NCBI GenBank assembly: GCA_036936605.1
Contig: JAUPFV010000003.1
Span: 102,185,278-102,249,277, forward strand
Reading direction: 5' to 3'
Source: Limnanthes douglasii subsp. nivea
Taxonomy: Eukaryota > Streptophyta > Magnoliopsida > Brassicales > Limnanthaceae
Length of the DNA: 64,000 bases
The notes beneath the pieces were generated by a model, which made no database searches, was not told the origin of the DNA, and saw nothing but the letters and a program-made list of their open reading frames with translations. Both the position numbers and the translations under genes were made by a program. Every line of letters begins with the position of its first letter. Position 1 is the first letter of the stretch. Shown one piece after another: positions 1 through 10,744 of this stretch.

Positions 1-450
1 TTGTGCATGAATTCATATATTTCTTGCACTCTCGTCCGGCATAAGGCCTCAGCCTTGAACCACTTTGCGAATTAATTCACGACGATTAATAAGTACTGAG
101 TCTTCTGCGTGGACAAAAACAACGGTCAGACCAGGTCAATCTCCCATTTATCGAAAGGGCATGGGTTTGGATTGTATCTCATAAGTTCTCTTAGTAAATG
201 ACCAGTGTTAGCTTATGTTAGCATAGATGACATCATGGCACTATACGCTCGGCATCAGTAGCCAAATGGGACCAATAATATCATGTAAGAAAAAGGCGGT
301 GAATAAAACTGTGGTGCCCACAATGCACCCCCGCATCTCCTTCATGGAGATATTATAGAACAACAAAGTATTCATCCTCAGTGAGGAACCTAAACATGGG
401 TCTCGTAGCGCTCTTTTGGTAAAGGATTCCATCTACTATGGTTTATTTGG
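1..450 (-). pseudogene. Element A integrase fragment
   Basis: Minus-strand translation shows the zinc-binding entry of a gypsy integrase near 240-430 (HEGDAGVHCGHHS, then a YYW motif) and the start of the catalytic core near 1-150 (DLV, then YFAKWFKAEAL), matching the usual DLxGP...DYFTKWVEA core of Tat integrases. Stops and frame changes interrupt it. The rest of the core and the 3' LTR would lie left of the window. Integrase would insert the cDNA copy into chromosomes; this one cannot be translated. Confidence 0.75.
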
Positions 451-779
451 CAGTGCGTAGTTGGAGGGGACTTGATACTTCTTTTTCCATAGGGAGAGTG
501 TCATCACACAAGTAAAGTAGGTATGGTTGTCGCCAGATGGTCACTAATTCCAATATGCCAAGGTGGATATCAAATTTCAAGGTGTCGAGTGTAGGGGCTT
601 GTTGCAAAAGGACGAGCGGGTTGTTTCAAGAAGCCACGGCCTTGGCAAGGAATCAGCAGTCGAGTTGTCAACGCGTGGTAACTAGTCATAAATGACTGCT
701 AAAACTTGGTTTCCTATTCCTTCAGGGCTACGAGATAATGATGGGGTGCATCTTGTTTGGCATCGTAGAGGCCTTTCGC

Positions 780-1320
780 CTGGTTGACAACAAGTTGGGA
801 GTCAAATCATACCGTATTATATGCGCCCCATATATTGTCCAACTTATTTCCTCCTAACATAACCTCTAATTTCATTGTGTTATTCGTTACAGGAAAGGAA
901 AACCTGATGGCTTGTCGAACCTTATCGTCCGTAGGAATTTGCATACGATACATGCTTCGCCTCCGAGTATGCCTGAAGCCCCTTTATTCTTGATAATCCA
1001 TTCTTGTGGGGTTTCATCATTTGGAGGCTCAGTTGTATTGTTCTCGCCTCGTGATATGAAGAATTTTTTAATGAATTCGACAATGAGTTGACCTTTAATT
1101 GCAGTCTGTGGCTCACACTTGATTTCGTACTCCCTTAGTTCTACAGACCATCTCGTTAGTTATCCAAATATGATAGGTTTTTGTAATATATACCTTAGGA
1201 GGAAGGAGGTGCGCACAATGATAGTATGACTTTAGAAATATGGTCTCATCTTGCGCACCGCCACTACCAAACCTATGGCCAACTTTTCAACATTAAGGTA
1301 GTGAGTTTCCACCTTGAGTG
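780..1320 (-). pseudogene. Element A RNase H region
   Basis: On the minus strand, 1040-1140 encodes EIKCEPQTAIKGQLIVEF, the junction after the RT-linked RNase H that in Tat elements reads roughly 'F.P..AIK.Q.LADF'. Downstream sequence (780-1000) is a weak match to the second RNase H domain found in this lineage. Frames are broken by stops. RNase H would remove the RNA strand during reverse transcription. Confidence 0.6.
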
Positions 1321-2560
1321 AATTTTTTCTGGTGTAGTAGATCGGCCTCTGCACCCCTCTGGCTCGTGAATTAATACCCCACTAACAGAAAAAACTAAAA
1401 CTGAAAGGTAAAGGAAGAGGGGTTCACCTGGGGTGGGATAAGATAAGATCTTTCATTATGTAAGGTAGTTTTTAAGCGCGTTAAATGCTTCACCGGACCT
1501 TTTGTCCCAAGAGAATTTTTTAACTTCTATAAGGACCTCGAAAAAGGGGTGGCTCTTGTTCGACGCCCTAGAAATGAAACGCGGTAATGCCACCAACCGT
1601 ACACTTAAGAACTGCACTTCCTTGATGTTTATGGGAGTTTTATCCGAGGTAATTCCCCTAATTTATCTGGGAAACGTCTATATTATTCTTGCGGACTACA
1701 TAACTGAGGAATTTACCATTTCGAACACCAAAGAAACATTTCACAGGATTCAAGTTAAGGTTAAATCATCACAAGATGGCGAATACATTTCTCAGTACCT
1801 CGAGTTGGTGATCCTTTGTGGTGTTTGTAACGAGTATGTCATTGATGTCCGCCTCCATATCATTACCAAGCTTATTCTCAAAAATATGATTGACCAAAAG
1901 TTGATATATTGAACATGTATTCCTAAGACCAAAAAGCATGAGAGTGTAGCAGTACAACCCCTCTCAGTCTAAAACATGGTATGCTGCTCATTCATGGGGT
2001 GCTTACGGATCTGATTGTAGCCCAAGTATGCATCCATAAATAACAGGTATTCACAATCTGAAGCCAAGTTTACAAGTTGGTCCGTAAGGGAGAGTAGAAA
2101 TGCATTATTTGGGCAGCCTTGGTTGAGGTCATTGAAGTTTACGCACATGTGTCATTGCCACCCTTCTTCTTAACTAATATCAGATTTCCCACCCATACCG
2201 AGTACATTGGTTTGAAAATACGCCAAAGTTGTAAAGCTTGTCTACTTCCCTACGTAATGGCTTCAGACTTCTTTGTTGAGAAAGACCGTTTTTTATCGGA
2301 TTAACTTATCTTGTTTGTCAATGGATAAATCCTAGCAAATAACCGAGAGGTCAAATCCTAACATATCTCTAGAACTCCATGCTAAAATATCCATGTTCTA
2401 TCACAATAAATTAATAAAAGAATTTTAAAATAGGATCTAGTTCATTACAGATTCGAAGAGTGCGACCCTTCTCCTCCTCATCGCCAACTAATTGTTATCA
2501 CAACTGTTTTGATATGCAACGATAACATAAAAATTTATAGTAATTCACTGGCTCATCTGG
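1320..2560 (-). pseudogene. Element A reverse transcriptase
   Basis: The clearest segment is 1769-1957, where FGLRNTCSIYQLLVNHIF matches the 'FGLKNA.ATYQR.VN..F' block of gypsy RT, followed by MEADINDILVT where active elements have a Y(V/I)DD catalytic box. The first catalytic Asp is replaced by Asn and the Tyr by Asp, so activity would be lost even without the stops. Preceding sequence up to about 2560 is compatible with the RT fingers but heavily broken. Confidence 0.75.
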
Positions 2561-2599
2561 ATAATCCTCATTGAATTGTTAATAAGGTATTTGATGCAC

Positions 2600-2930
2600 T
2601 ACCGAAAAGTCCACGAAATAGCCTTCATTCGGTGCAAACATGGTCTACCAATGATGGCATGGTAAAAGTTGCATGCATTTGAGATCATAAAAAGTGCCTT
2701 GAGTTCTTTTTTTGGTATTATCTTGGCTCAGTATCACCATTAGTTCGACCTCCCCAACGCACTCGGATGATTTACCCTTGTATCCTACCAGGGATTAGTG
2801 GGTGGATTGGTATGGGGACACCTTCAATATTTTATTATAGTTTTCCTTAAAGATTATATTCTTCGAACTTCCTCCATCAACCAGTACCCGGGTTACCATC
2901 ACCCACCTATAACCAAATTAATGTTTAAGA
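2600..2930 (-). pseudogene. Element A aspartic protease remnant
   Basis: Minus-strand translation near 2850-2930 gives TRVLVDGGSSKNIIF. Retropepsins of this lineage have D(T/N)GSS followed by a hydrophobic stretch, so this is the protease active-site loop with T/N replaced by G. Continuing sequence fits the flap region, then breaks down. The protease would cleave the gag-pol polyprotein. Confidence 0.7.
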
Positions 2931-3059
2931 AATCCTCATTGCGTGTCACGATACCCTGTAGATCGTCGTTGTGAAACGTTAGGTTGGCGAACGTGTCAGG
3001 GTAATTATGGTAAGAAAATCCCTGCTCGGTGTGCATTCTGCAGTCCACCCTTAGCTTAT

Positions 3060-4300
3060 TTCTGCTTGTAACTAACTATTGTTGGGTGCCTTTATTTACC
3101 CTCTTATCCAGTCATTTCATGTTAGGGTCCTCCGGTTGACCATCAACCTTCCTTTCTTCTTGGTGTATGTTCTCTAGTTTATTGACGAACTGTACGAGCT
3201 CCTTGTTTTCAATAAGCCATTGAATTTCATTTTTAAACTGCCAACATCCATCAATTGGGTGGTCGTGGTCATTATGATATGAGAAAAAGTATCGATTCAA
3301 ATCTTGTAACCAAGAGCGCACATGTTACGCGAAGGATGGTATTGAGTACGTCCTTTTTACCTGTTGTAAAATACTGAATTGTTTATCTTAAGGGCGTACA
3401 ATGATGTGCTAGATTTTCGTAGTAGGCCGCCTTACTGCTCCTAGAGCTTATTAGACAGTCACGACGCACTCTGTCATCAACCCTTCAGCACTCCGATGAT
3501 ACTTTTTTGGTGTCTTGTTGTGTTCTATCAGGTGAATCACCTTGATGGGTGTTACCTACTCGTATAAAGTGGTCGACCTGGGTCAGGAGATCTACCATCT
3601 TTGTCACTAGAAATTTACCCAGATCGACGTAAAGGTCGCATATATATGGTCCAAACCCTGGTTTAAGGATGCTAATCATGCCTTACATTCATGGTGTAGA
3701 CGAACCCCCTAACATAATTTTTCAGTGACTCTCCCCGTCTTTTGTCCAAATCCATATTTGAGTCATTCTTCCTTTTAGGTTTTTTGTTGCATATGAACCG
3801 GTCTCTGAAGGTGCTCTAGAAATCTAAAAATAATATATAGACCCCTTTGGTATACCACTAAACTAGTCCATAGTATTACTTTTAAGTGTCGTTGAGAGGT
3901 CTCGGCAGAGCACGGCATTTTCTGGGTTGAATGCCATCATCATGTTTCGAAACTGCTCCAAGTCTTTCTTTCGGTCCCCGATACCGCTGTAGGCCTTCAT
4001 TCAGAACAATTAAAATTTATGGGGGAGATCGGCTTCCAAAATATTTTCCATGAAAGAAGATTTTACGTGGACGTAAGCTGACATCTTGGGGCGAGCCTGG
4101 TCGAATTGGACAACGTTGTTTTTCTTGGATCTTTTTTGCGCTGCCTTGCTCATCTCAATAGTTTGAACTTTATTATCAGATTCTTCTTTTCACTTATTTC
4201 CCGCTCTCTTTCACCAGATTTTTTTCCTTTTTAAGGACTCATCATAGCTACCACCCCGCACCCTCGCAGTCAATGCTTGCAAACGCGTAATTCATTTTGG
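3060..4300 (-). pseudogene. Element A gag
   Basis: Two parts are recognisable on the minus strand. Around 3700-3990 there is a retrotransposon gag core (DLEQFRNMMMAFNPENAVL, then a WFSGIPKGSI-like block and a GESLKNYVRGF block). At 3112-3321 comes the C-terminal tail, FSYHNDHDHPIDGCWQFKNEI, matching the half zinc-knuckle 'YH.D.GHDT.DC..LK.EI' that precedes protease in Tat elements. Several stops and shifts separate them. Gag would form the particle. Confidence 0.75.
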
Positions 4301-4697
4301 CTAATGTAGCTCTGGCCTTTATGTCTTGGTTTCTTACAACCAGACTGCCTTATACTTCTCCTACTGCATCTCTTTTATCTGCGATTCCAGATAATGAATA
4401 ATAGAGGTATTTATTGGGCTACCTGTGTTAAGAGCGGGGACGTCGATTTAGCCGACAAGGCCGGTACTAAGGCCAAAATTAGCAGGTTATAGGTCTCCCT
4501 CATCAAGTAATCGTAGAAGGTGGTGTTCGGGTGGGTTAGAGATAGATTATCCGCTTAGAAGGTTTCAAGGGTTAAATCCCCTGCAGACTCCGGAACAAAT
4601 GCTCGATCTGATTAGAAGATTTTCCTCTAATACAACCTTTTCAATACCAGATCTTGTTACCATAATTGGAATATATTTATACATTTCTTCGTGATTT

Positions 4698-4720
4698 TCA
4701 TTCCCACATATAGCACCAAA
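4698..4720 (-). promoter_or_regulatory. Element A primer-binding site
   Basis: On the minus strand this reads TTTGGTGCTATATGTGGG plus a few bases. It closely resembles the TTTGGCGCC(G/A)TCTGTGGGAA-type sequence found just inside the 5' LTR of Tat-lineage elements, and aligns with the site of element D at 47445-47462. It fixes the 5' LTR boundary at about 4723. Confidence 0.7.
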
Positions 4721-4722
4721 TT

Positions 4723-5340
4723 TGTTAAGGAAACTTATGTAACGAGTATATGAAAAATAGATAATTTTATCAATCCGAGAAGAAAAGATACATTTTTCCA
4801 TTATAGGAGGTTCTATTTATACAATTTTCTTATTACACATTCTCTCTCCCACTAATCTTCGAACAATGTTATTTGAATATGGACCATTTCATTGAAAGTA
4901 TACTATCTTTAATGGTCATTAAACCTCTTTATAATTGGTTATGCTGATGAATGGTAACGGTAAGGAATCATGGATTGATTCGGTTGCGATTGGTACTGGT
5001 AACGCGCGGGAACCTTCGATAACAAATTGAGCTACATTCAGACAGGTGGTTTGTGATTTCTTGTCATGATCGGTCTTGATATCTCTTTCCCATACCGAGG
5101 GTACACCATTCTCCCTTCTTAGATTTTTTTCATTTGGTACCGAGAGTAAGCCTTCCTAACCGAAGGGCCCTCATCTCACGGTCATATCTTTCCTTATAGT
5201 AATGCCCTGGTCTCAAGATACCGTTAATTGAGATAACCAGAGTAACATCTATTGGTTTAAACTGTGTTGCGTTTCCATTTATGTCTATGATATCATTTAC
5301 ATGATAAAACATATGCTTTGTCGATGGCACATTAATCAGA
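4723..5340 (-). repeat. Element A 5' LTR (outer edge uncertain)
   Basis: The inner edge is set by TG at 4723 (minus: ...CCTTAACA) next to the primer-binding site. A TATA box, TATAAATAG on the minus strand, lies at 4813-4821, placing the start of transcription near 4785, a normal position inside an LTR. The outer edge has no partner in the window. A 66-codon minus-strand frame at 5130-5330 inside it has no recognisable match and is probably chance. Confidence 0.5.
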
Positions 5341-5440
5341 ATGTTTAGGCAAAAAAAATTACTTTAATGTGAAACCATATCACATTAATATGATAATGTA
5401 CTTGGTACCATAACTTGAATTCGACCAAGCTTAAATTAAG

Positions 5441-5893
5441 ATGCAGCATGACTATAAAAATTATCATGAAGCAATAAAGTATACCAAAAAGTATTGGTTA
5501 TTTCTTTACACTCATAAATTTATGGTTTGGAAAATTAACAAGTGCATATATTTTGGATATGAGACCACTAGCTGTGTGGAGAATCCTCATTCTATTATAA
5601 AGCGCTATATGCATATACTAGAAGGGGGCCTTATTTGGTTGAACTGTGACATTGTGCAATTAAATCATCATTTGAAAATAGTCAATATATAGCACAACAT
5701 AAATTTAAAGACAAGATGTTCGACAAAATCAGAGGTAAGGTCTCTACTAATGCTTTAGAAGTTTTTGTTATTGAATTAGAAAATTCTAAAGATCATGAGA
5801 TAGCCGATGAAATTGGGATAACTGCTAAAATTGATACGACTGATGAAATTTGCATTTATGTGATACGATCTATGCACGATATCTCGTGTTGAC
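5441..5893 (+). pseudogene. MULE transposase fragment with SWIM finger (OTU-MULE copy 1)
   Basis: The protein at 5441-5692 (83 aa) contains YFGYETTSCVENPHSIIKRY, matching the block 'HFGN.TTNRVES.H..LKRYL' late in plant Mutator-like transposases. The next frame, 5700-5893, reads FDKIRGKVSTNALEVF and then a C...C-x-H array at 5855-5893, corresponding to the 'RG.VS..AL' block and the SWIM zinc finger; the residue between the last Cys and His is now a stop codon. The catalytic DDE part upstream is missing: sequence before 5400 is unrelated. The protein would have bound and cut MULE ends. It is non-functional. Confidence 0.75.
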
Positions 5894-6480
5894 ACCAAAT
5901 TCTCAAGTGGCTCTATAAATGTATAATTATACCTTTAGAATCTTTTCATAATCACTGAAAAAATGTATGTATAACGATATGAACAAATCTAACCACAATA
6001 GAGCTCTTGAAAGAAAAATGGACAAACTTGAAACTGATGTTATGCTAACCAACGACGAAAGACACATAGAACATATTTACAAAATAATTTTGAAGCAAGT
6101 TAGTCAAAAACATCTACCCTTTTAGAAATTTTAGAGAAGCAAAAACACCGTGGTCGTTCATATGAAAAAATGAAAATTATTTGTTGATGCATTGTCTCTT
6201 AAACAAGATAAATAGCATTGGAAACATGTGAAAGATTCAGAAAAAACTAGTGAAGGTTCGGTTTTAAAACCTTCTAAAACTCCTAATGTTAAAGTGTGTA
6301 ACATACCCATAACTGAATCAGTTAATTTGGAAGAATCAACATAATCTAGTGGTCATAGCGCCCCGACAGAGAAACCTTTGGTAGTTAGAACTCCTTTGGT
6401 AATGTTGTTATATAGTCATAACATACCCGGCTCCAATATTAGTTCTTAAAAATTACTTATTGTTCCAACATTTTACTTAT
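5894..6480 (+). pseudogene. Linker between MULE transposase and OTU domain
   Basis: Degenerate plus-strand coding sequence joins the SWIM finger to the OTU-like part. Recognisable pieces are a basic stretch at about 6105-6165 (LLEILEKQKHRGR), which fits the 'RGRP' segment after SWIM in this family, and a Ser/Pro/Lys-rich stretch at 6240-6400. Stops occur in all frames. Nothing else is recognisable here. Confidence 0.55.
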
Positions 6481-6489
6481 AACAGTGTC

Positions 6490-6944
6490 CCCTTCATTAC
6501 AGAAGTTTTCTAATTGGTATAAATGACGCTACACCCAATGCGAATTGTGGGTATCGATCAGTATCATATGACTTGTATGGGAAACAAGAGGGGGTTTCAG
6601 ATTATTAATTAGGGCCTTTATAAGTAACTTATGGATAATTATGAGGTTTAAAAGATGATATATATCGGTAAAAAAAGTATTTAAAGGTTGTTGATTGTAT
6701 ACACTACTGTGGAGTACCTACAAGTATATCTTACTGGATGACAATGCCGGAGATAGGGATATCTATCACATCAAAGTTTGAATGCATTTTCTATTTTGTA
6801 TCACAATCAAGGTTGATAACTTCTAGTTATACTTTTCTACCATTACGAGATGCATCCTCTCCGATGTCTAAAATGTTTGAAATCGGATTTGGTTTTGTTC
6901 ATAAAAACCATTTCGTTCATGTAAGTATTTCATTTTATGTTTGA
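6490..6944 (+). pseudogene. OTU-like cysteine protease domain of MULE
   Basis: At 6520-6560 the plus strand encodes DATPNANCGYRSV, matching the OTU nucleophile box 'D..PDGNCGYR'. The Cys codon is 6546-6548; the Asp-Gly before NC has become Asn-Ala. The open stretch 6738-6944 encodes the C-terminal half: MPEIGI, TFLPLRDA, then GFVHKNHFVHV, matching 'MPDMG...FLPL...GFVN.NHFVQV' with the catalytic-type His at 6909-6911. The His segment is followed directly by GTAAGT, a good donor site. OTU domains are deubiquitinase-type cysteine proteases; plant MULE proteins that carry one at the C terminus are known. This copy has a frameshift and stops, so it is a relic. Confidence 0.7.
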
Positions 6945-7300
6945 CTTTTTTTATAATATTAATTCATCGCCATCCTTGTAAATTTTTATTTGTTTATATA
7001 ACTTCTCATTGTTGTTAACTCATCATGTGCATGAATACATCTTACATGAGTAGCATTGCGTAGCAAAAATGCAGCAGCTTGGGAATTACCAATAATAAGT
7101 TGATGTAAAAGATATAAAGATCTTGATGTTTGCAAGCCTATCATCATCATAACATGATTAGTCAATTTAGATTAATTTTTGTATTAATATAATGCAAACT
7201 CATTTAATTAATATGGATGGTTTTTGGTTATTATGTTAACAATTTGAAAACATCATACTTAACTCTACAAAATTTTACATTAGACATAAATACATTGCAT
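6945..7300. other. AT-rich spacer inside OTU-MULE copy 1
   Basis: The first 60 bases after the OTU domain match the same position in the two short copies at 30.8 and 32.8 kb. After about 7040 the similarity stops and no gene or clear motif is seen. The short copies rejoin at about 8700, so 7040-8640 is either absent from them by deletion or an insertion in this copy. Confidence 0.5.
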
Positions 7301-8220
7301 ATAAAATGATAATCATCATCAAATGTATTAAACAAAAATACAGATAACACATCTAACAATTTTATTCTTACATATCTAATTCTAGGAAATGTACATGTTC
7401 CAGTCTATTGCCAACGAGGTCCAACATAATATCGTGAAGTATATGTTGTTTAATTGAATCATTAATCCCCACATCAAACATCTCATGCAATTTTTTCATG
7501 ATATCGCACGAGAGGTTATGAATCCAAATATTTAGAATCCAAAAAAGATATTGTAACATATTAGATACATAAGTAAACATGTAAACCTCAACTATATAAC
7601 ATCAAACAAATATTAAACAACATCAAACGTGAACATAAAAAAATACAATAACTTATAGGACTCAAAGAAATATAAAACAAATACAATAACTTAAATTGAT
7701 CAAATAAATATAAAATAGCATTAAACATGAATAAAAAACAACAACTGTTTTAGTCAAAATCATATCATTCGTTAAAAATGAAACTCCTCAATGCATCATC
7801 TTTTTTAATGATTTATTCATCTCTTTAACTTAACATATTATTTGTAAAACAATTACTTTGAAATAGAACGAGTTGTACGCCTTATTAATAAATTCCAATG
7901 GGGTGTCAAACGCACAATATAGTGTTTCACTTTTTATATAACTTAACCTTGTATATACTTCTTCATAACTGCATGGAGATGGTATGGGTTTTTTCTCCTG
8001 AACTTTCGTTCATGTACCCATACATGTAGTATATTATACATAACACTTTATTGATACACATATCGATAGTCTAATCTGACCTCGTTCTCTACACTTACTT
8101 GACGACTTATAAGAGAAGAGAGTCTTCACTAATAATTCATTCTATATCGAATAAAGTAATTTTAGTAGATGAATTTGTATGTTCAAAATTATATTTTTGG
8201 GACCTTTATATAGAGAAGTG
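7300..8220 (-). other. Candidate decayed minus-strand gene with TATA box, unidentified
   Basis: On the minus strand a TATA box (TATATAAAGG) lies at about 8206-8217. Downstream, a readable segment near 7860-7990 encodes SYEEVYTRLSYIKSETLYC and continues for about 20 codons. A 70-codon frame at 7368-7580 (KKLHEMFDVGINDS) follows. These have the look of real but decayed coding sequence. I do not recognise the family. It sits between the OTU and PMD parts of the MULE and could be foreign to both. Confidence 0.3.
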
Positions 8221-8339
8221 AATGATGAAATTGGTGTATAACATTTAGGCAGGACTCATTATTGTCGGGTAACACATAGATGAGACTGGTGTTTCTTGTG
8301 TAACATTTAGGTTTGAATTATTATTGACCGGTAACATTT

Positions 8340-8620
8340 TGGCGCAACCATTAAGCATATGCATCATGGGGAAATACCCTTACACCCGTAGTGTATGGTA
8401 TGTAGCACCATTGGTGCATAATAAGTTGCACAAATAGTGTATATTCGGTGCATCATAGGTACATAATATGTTCTACTAGTGGTGCATATTCGGTGCACCA
8501 TTGGTGCCAGAACGTTGCACCGTACCATCAGTTCAATGTACTACGTACCAACAGTGCATAGTAGTATGCATCATAGGTGCACAAACTTGGTACATATGGT
8601 GCATACTTCATAGTTAACAC
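8340..8620. repeat. Degenerate GGTGCAT-type short repeats
   Basis: About 280 bases are crowded with the words ggtgca, gtgcata and catcataggt in both orientations (for example catcataggtacataatatg and atgcatcataggtgcacaaa). The spacing is irregular, so no unit length can be given. No coding sequence overlaps it. Confidence 0.5.
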
Positions 8621-8639
8621 TTAAACAAATATTTAAAGT

Positions 8640-8960
8640 TCTTTTTATAACTTAATTTTTTAACTAACAATCAGATGATTTATTTTTTTGTATAAATTCC
8701 CAAATTAAGTGTTTTACTAACAATTATATGATTTTTAAGTTAATAAAATTATCCTTATGTCGTTTGTTTTTAGTGAACTTAAGTGACTAAATAATTTTTA
8801 ATGTTACGTAATATATACTCGATTAAACATAATCACCATGACTAATTTATATATATAAAAAACCTTCAAATAACATAGTCTGCAAATATAGAACCAAACC
8901 ATCAATGATATAATACAAAACATAAAGATAATATAACTAACATAAGTCTGAAAATTAAAA
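8640..8960 (-). other. 3' tail of the PMD gene in OTU-MULE copy 1
   Basis: This segment (tttttagtgaacttaagtg, then aaccttcaaataacatagtc) recurs at 31000-31219, 32930-33226, 61050-61330 and 62640-62990. It lies downstream of the PMD coding part, whose transcription would run leftward. The five copies define one repeat family. A minus-strand frame at 8804-8995 here has no match and is taken as chance. Confidence 0.6.
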
Positions 8961-10110
8961 ACATAGTCTCGATTAGAGACAAAAGCATCAAGCAATCATA
9001 ACCAAAATAAATCCTAAAATAAGAACAATGAACCAATGAGAAGTGAGTTGCAACACTTGTTTATTAAAGAGTCTCAAACATTCTAAATCATCTATCGTGC
9101 TAATAGTTTTGATCATACAAACAACCTCAAGAAGTCTGTCATCACCAGACTACACATGTGGGGTGATAACGTACCATCCAAATCGAGCAATGTAGTCAGC
9201 ATACCTACTCGTCTTGACCTCTCATATGAAGTAATTTGAACCGTCAAGCGATATTCGAGAAGTAAATGATTGTGTCAATCTTTCCAAATTATCCCACGCC
9301 AAAGGTAACATTAGAGATCTTTATTCTTATACGAAGGTTTTAGTAACATGGAATTTTTCGGTGCATTATGGATCCATCCAAACTGGTGCCTCACTCTATC
9401 AGGCATATATCCTTCAACTATGTTCACCATTCTGATCGAATAGTCGAGTAGAATAATATCTTACCAAGGAAATTGAGTTGTCATGTGTTCGTACAACTCG
9501 ATAAATACTTGTAGATTTGGAATGCACCCATCCACTACATTATTCTCTTTTATATCGCTAAGAACAACGTGAATATTAGAATTGGGTCGCACGTTAATGC
9601 CCACCAATCGTTTTGAGCAACCAACTAACAATCTTTGGGCTCCTATGACGTAAGATAGATTGTGTGTAACTTTTAAGAATGGAAAATGGTCATATAACCA
9701 CCAATTCAACATGGTCACAAATCCGTATAGGGACTGACTCATAGGTTTTGAAGCATCCCACAAAGCAAGATAAACAAAAGCTAAAGCCATAGCCCCTCAA
9801 GCTATAACCCACAACCTAGCTTTCATGTTCTCCAAAACATATATATAGTTAACCTTCATGTTTTTCTTATTAGTATATGCAGATATAGTGCACTAAAGAA
9901 AAATGAAAGTAAGCGCGTGATACCTGGTTGATTGTCTATATGTTGATCAAATGAAGATACAGATCCTCAGGAAATATTCCTCAAAACCATTCCGTTTGAA
10001 GCCCAAATCCTCGTGTAAAATCCAACTCAGAACTGACCACATCAACTAGACGTGATGCACTTAGAGGACTTCACAAGGGAAATGAACTTACCGTGATGCT
10101 CATGTCTAAA
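8960..10110 (-). pseudogene. Plant mobile domain (PMD) gene remnant P1
   Basis: The open stretch 9461-9790 (109 aa) encodes ALAFVYLALWDASKP, then LNWWLYDHFPF, which fits the PMD pattern 'LAFLYR.LC.AS......L..W..EHFP'. Downstream at about 9140-9200 comes the conserved tail SGDDRLLE. Upstream, 9840-10110, lies a broken N-terminal part. PMD proteins (MAIN/MAIL family and transposon-borne relatives) are thought to have spread by transposons. Frames are interrupted, so the gene is dead. It faces the OTU-MULE reading frame tail to tail. Confidence 0.65.
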
Positions 10111-10449
10111 TCTCTCACTATCCAAACAACCTAAAAAAACCCTAAATCAAACCTAGTAAAACCATAAATGTATGAACCATAACCTAACCGTAAATTCATC
10201 ATCAGTTCACAACAACAAACATACCTAGAAAATATACTAACTAATAAATTATATGATTCAAGAAGTTAAATCAAGAAAAATATCTTTGAAAATAATAATT
10301 TATGAATAGAGCTAATCCATAAATTCATCCATCAATTCATATTAGTCCATATCTTTAAGAAAAAGAAAGCCAATAACAAAGCTAACACTATCTTTGATAA
10401 TTCTAAAAATATCCAGATCTTAACCCTACTATTAGACAAAGTCATAACA
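10111..10449. other. No recognisable gene
   Basis: AT-rich flank between the PMD remnant and the LTR of element B. The left part (ccctaaatc, aaccctaaat-like words) may be the upstream region of the PMD gene. A minus-strand frame at 10332-10547 crosses the LTR edge and is therefore not a gene. Confidence 0.5.
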
Positions 10450-10744
10450 TGATCTAGAGAGAGAAAACGAGATTCTAGAAAGAGAAAATAGTGAAAAGTA
10501 ATTATTAATAATAAATGTTCACCACACCACATAAAGGGAATCTTCATTTATATAGTAGTAAAAGTGGGACCTGATCACATGGGTGACCCACTTTATCCTA
10601 TCCATACTTTTTTTATTATTATTTACAAGATAAGTCCTCTCTCTTTCTTAATTTATTATTCATATTACAAACTATTATTACAAATTAAAAATATCATTTT
10701 GCTTTGCCGACCCGGTAAGGTCCGAACAACTTATGCCCTTATCA
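10450..10744 (-). repeat. Element B 3' LTR
   Basis: On the minus strand it starts TGATAAGGGC (10744) and ends GATCA (10450). It matches 14644-14960 along most of its length. A TATA box, TATATAAATG, lies at 10547-10556. The TGATAA start is shared with the LTRs of elements C and D. The interior side carries a purine-rich stretch, GGACTCGGAGGCTAC at 10745-10759, which lines up with the polypurine tract of element C. Confidence 0.75.

Larger units (their letters stand above)
1..5340 (-). mobile_element. Element A: degenerate Tat-like Ty3/gypsy retrotransposon, 5' part
   Basis: Read on the minus strand this stretch gives, in order, a candidate LTR, a primer-binding site, gag, protease, reverse transcriptase, RNase H and the start of integrase, and then runs off the left edge of the window. 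That order (integrase last) is the Ty3/gypsy order, and the motif wording matches the Tat lineage. No frame stays open for more than about 80 codons, so the copy is dead. The outer LTR edge could not be fixed because the 3' LTR lies outside the window; 5340 is an estimate, just before the MULE transposase remnant begins. Confidence 0.8.
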
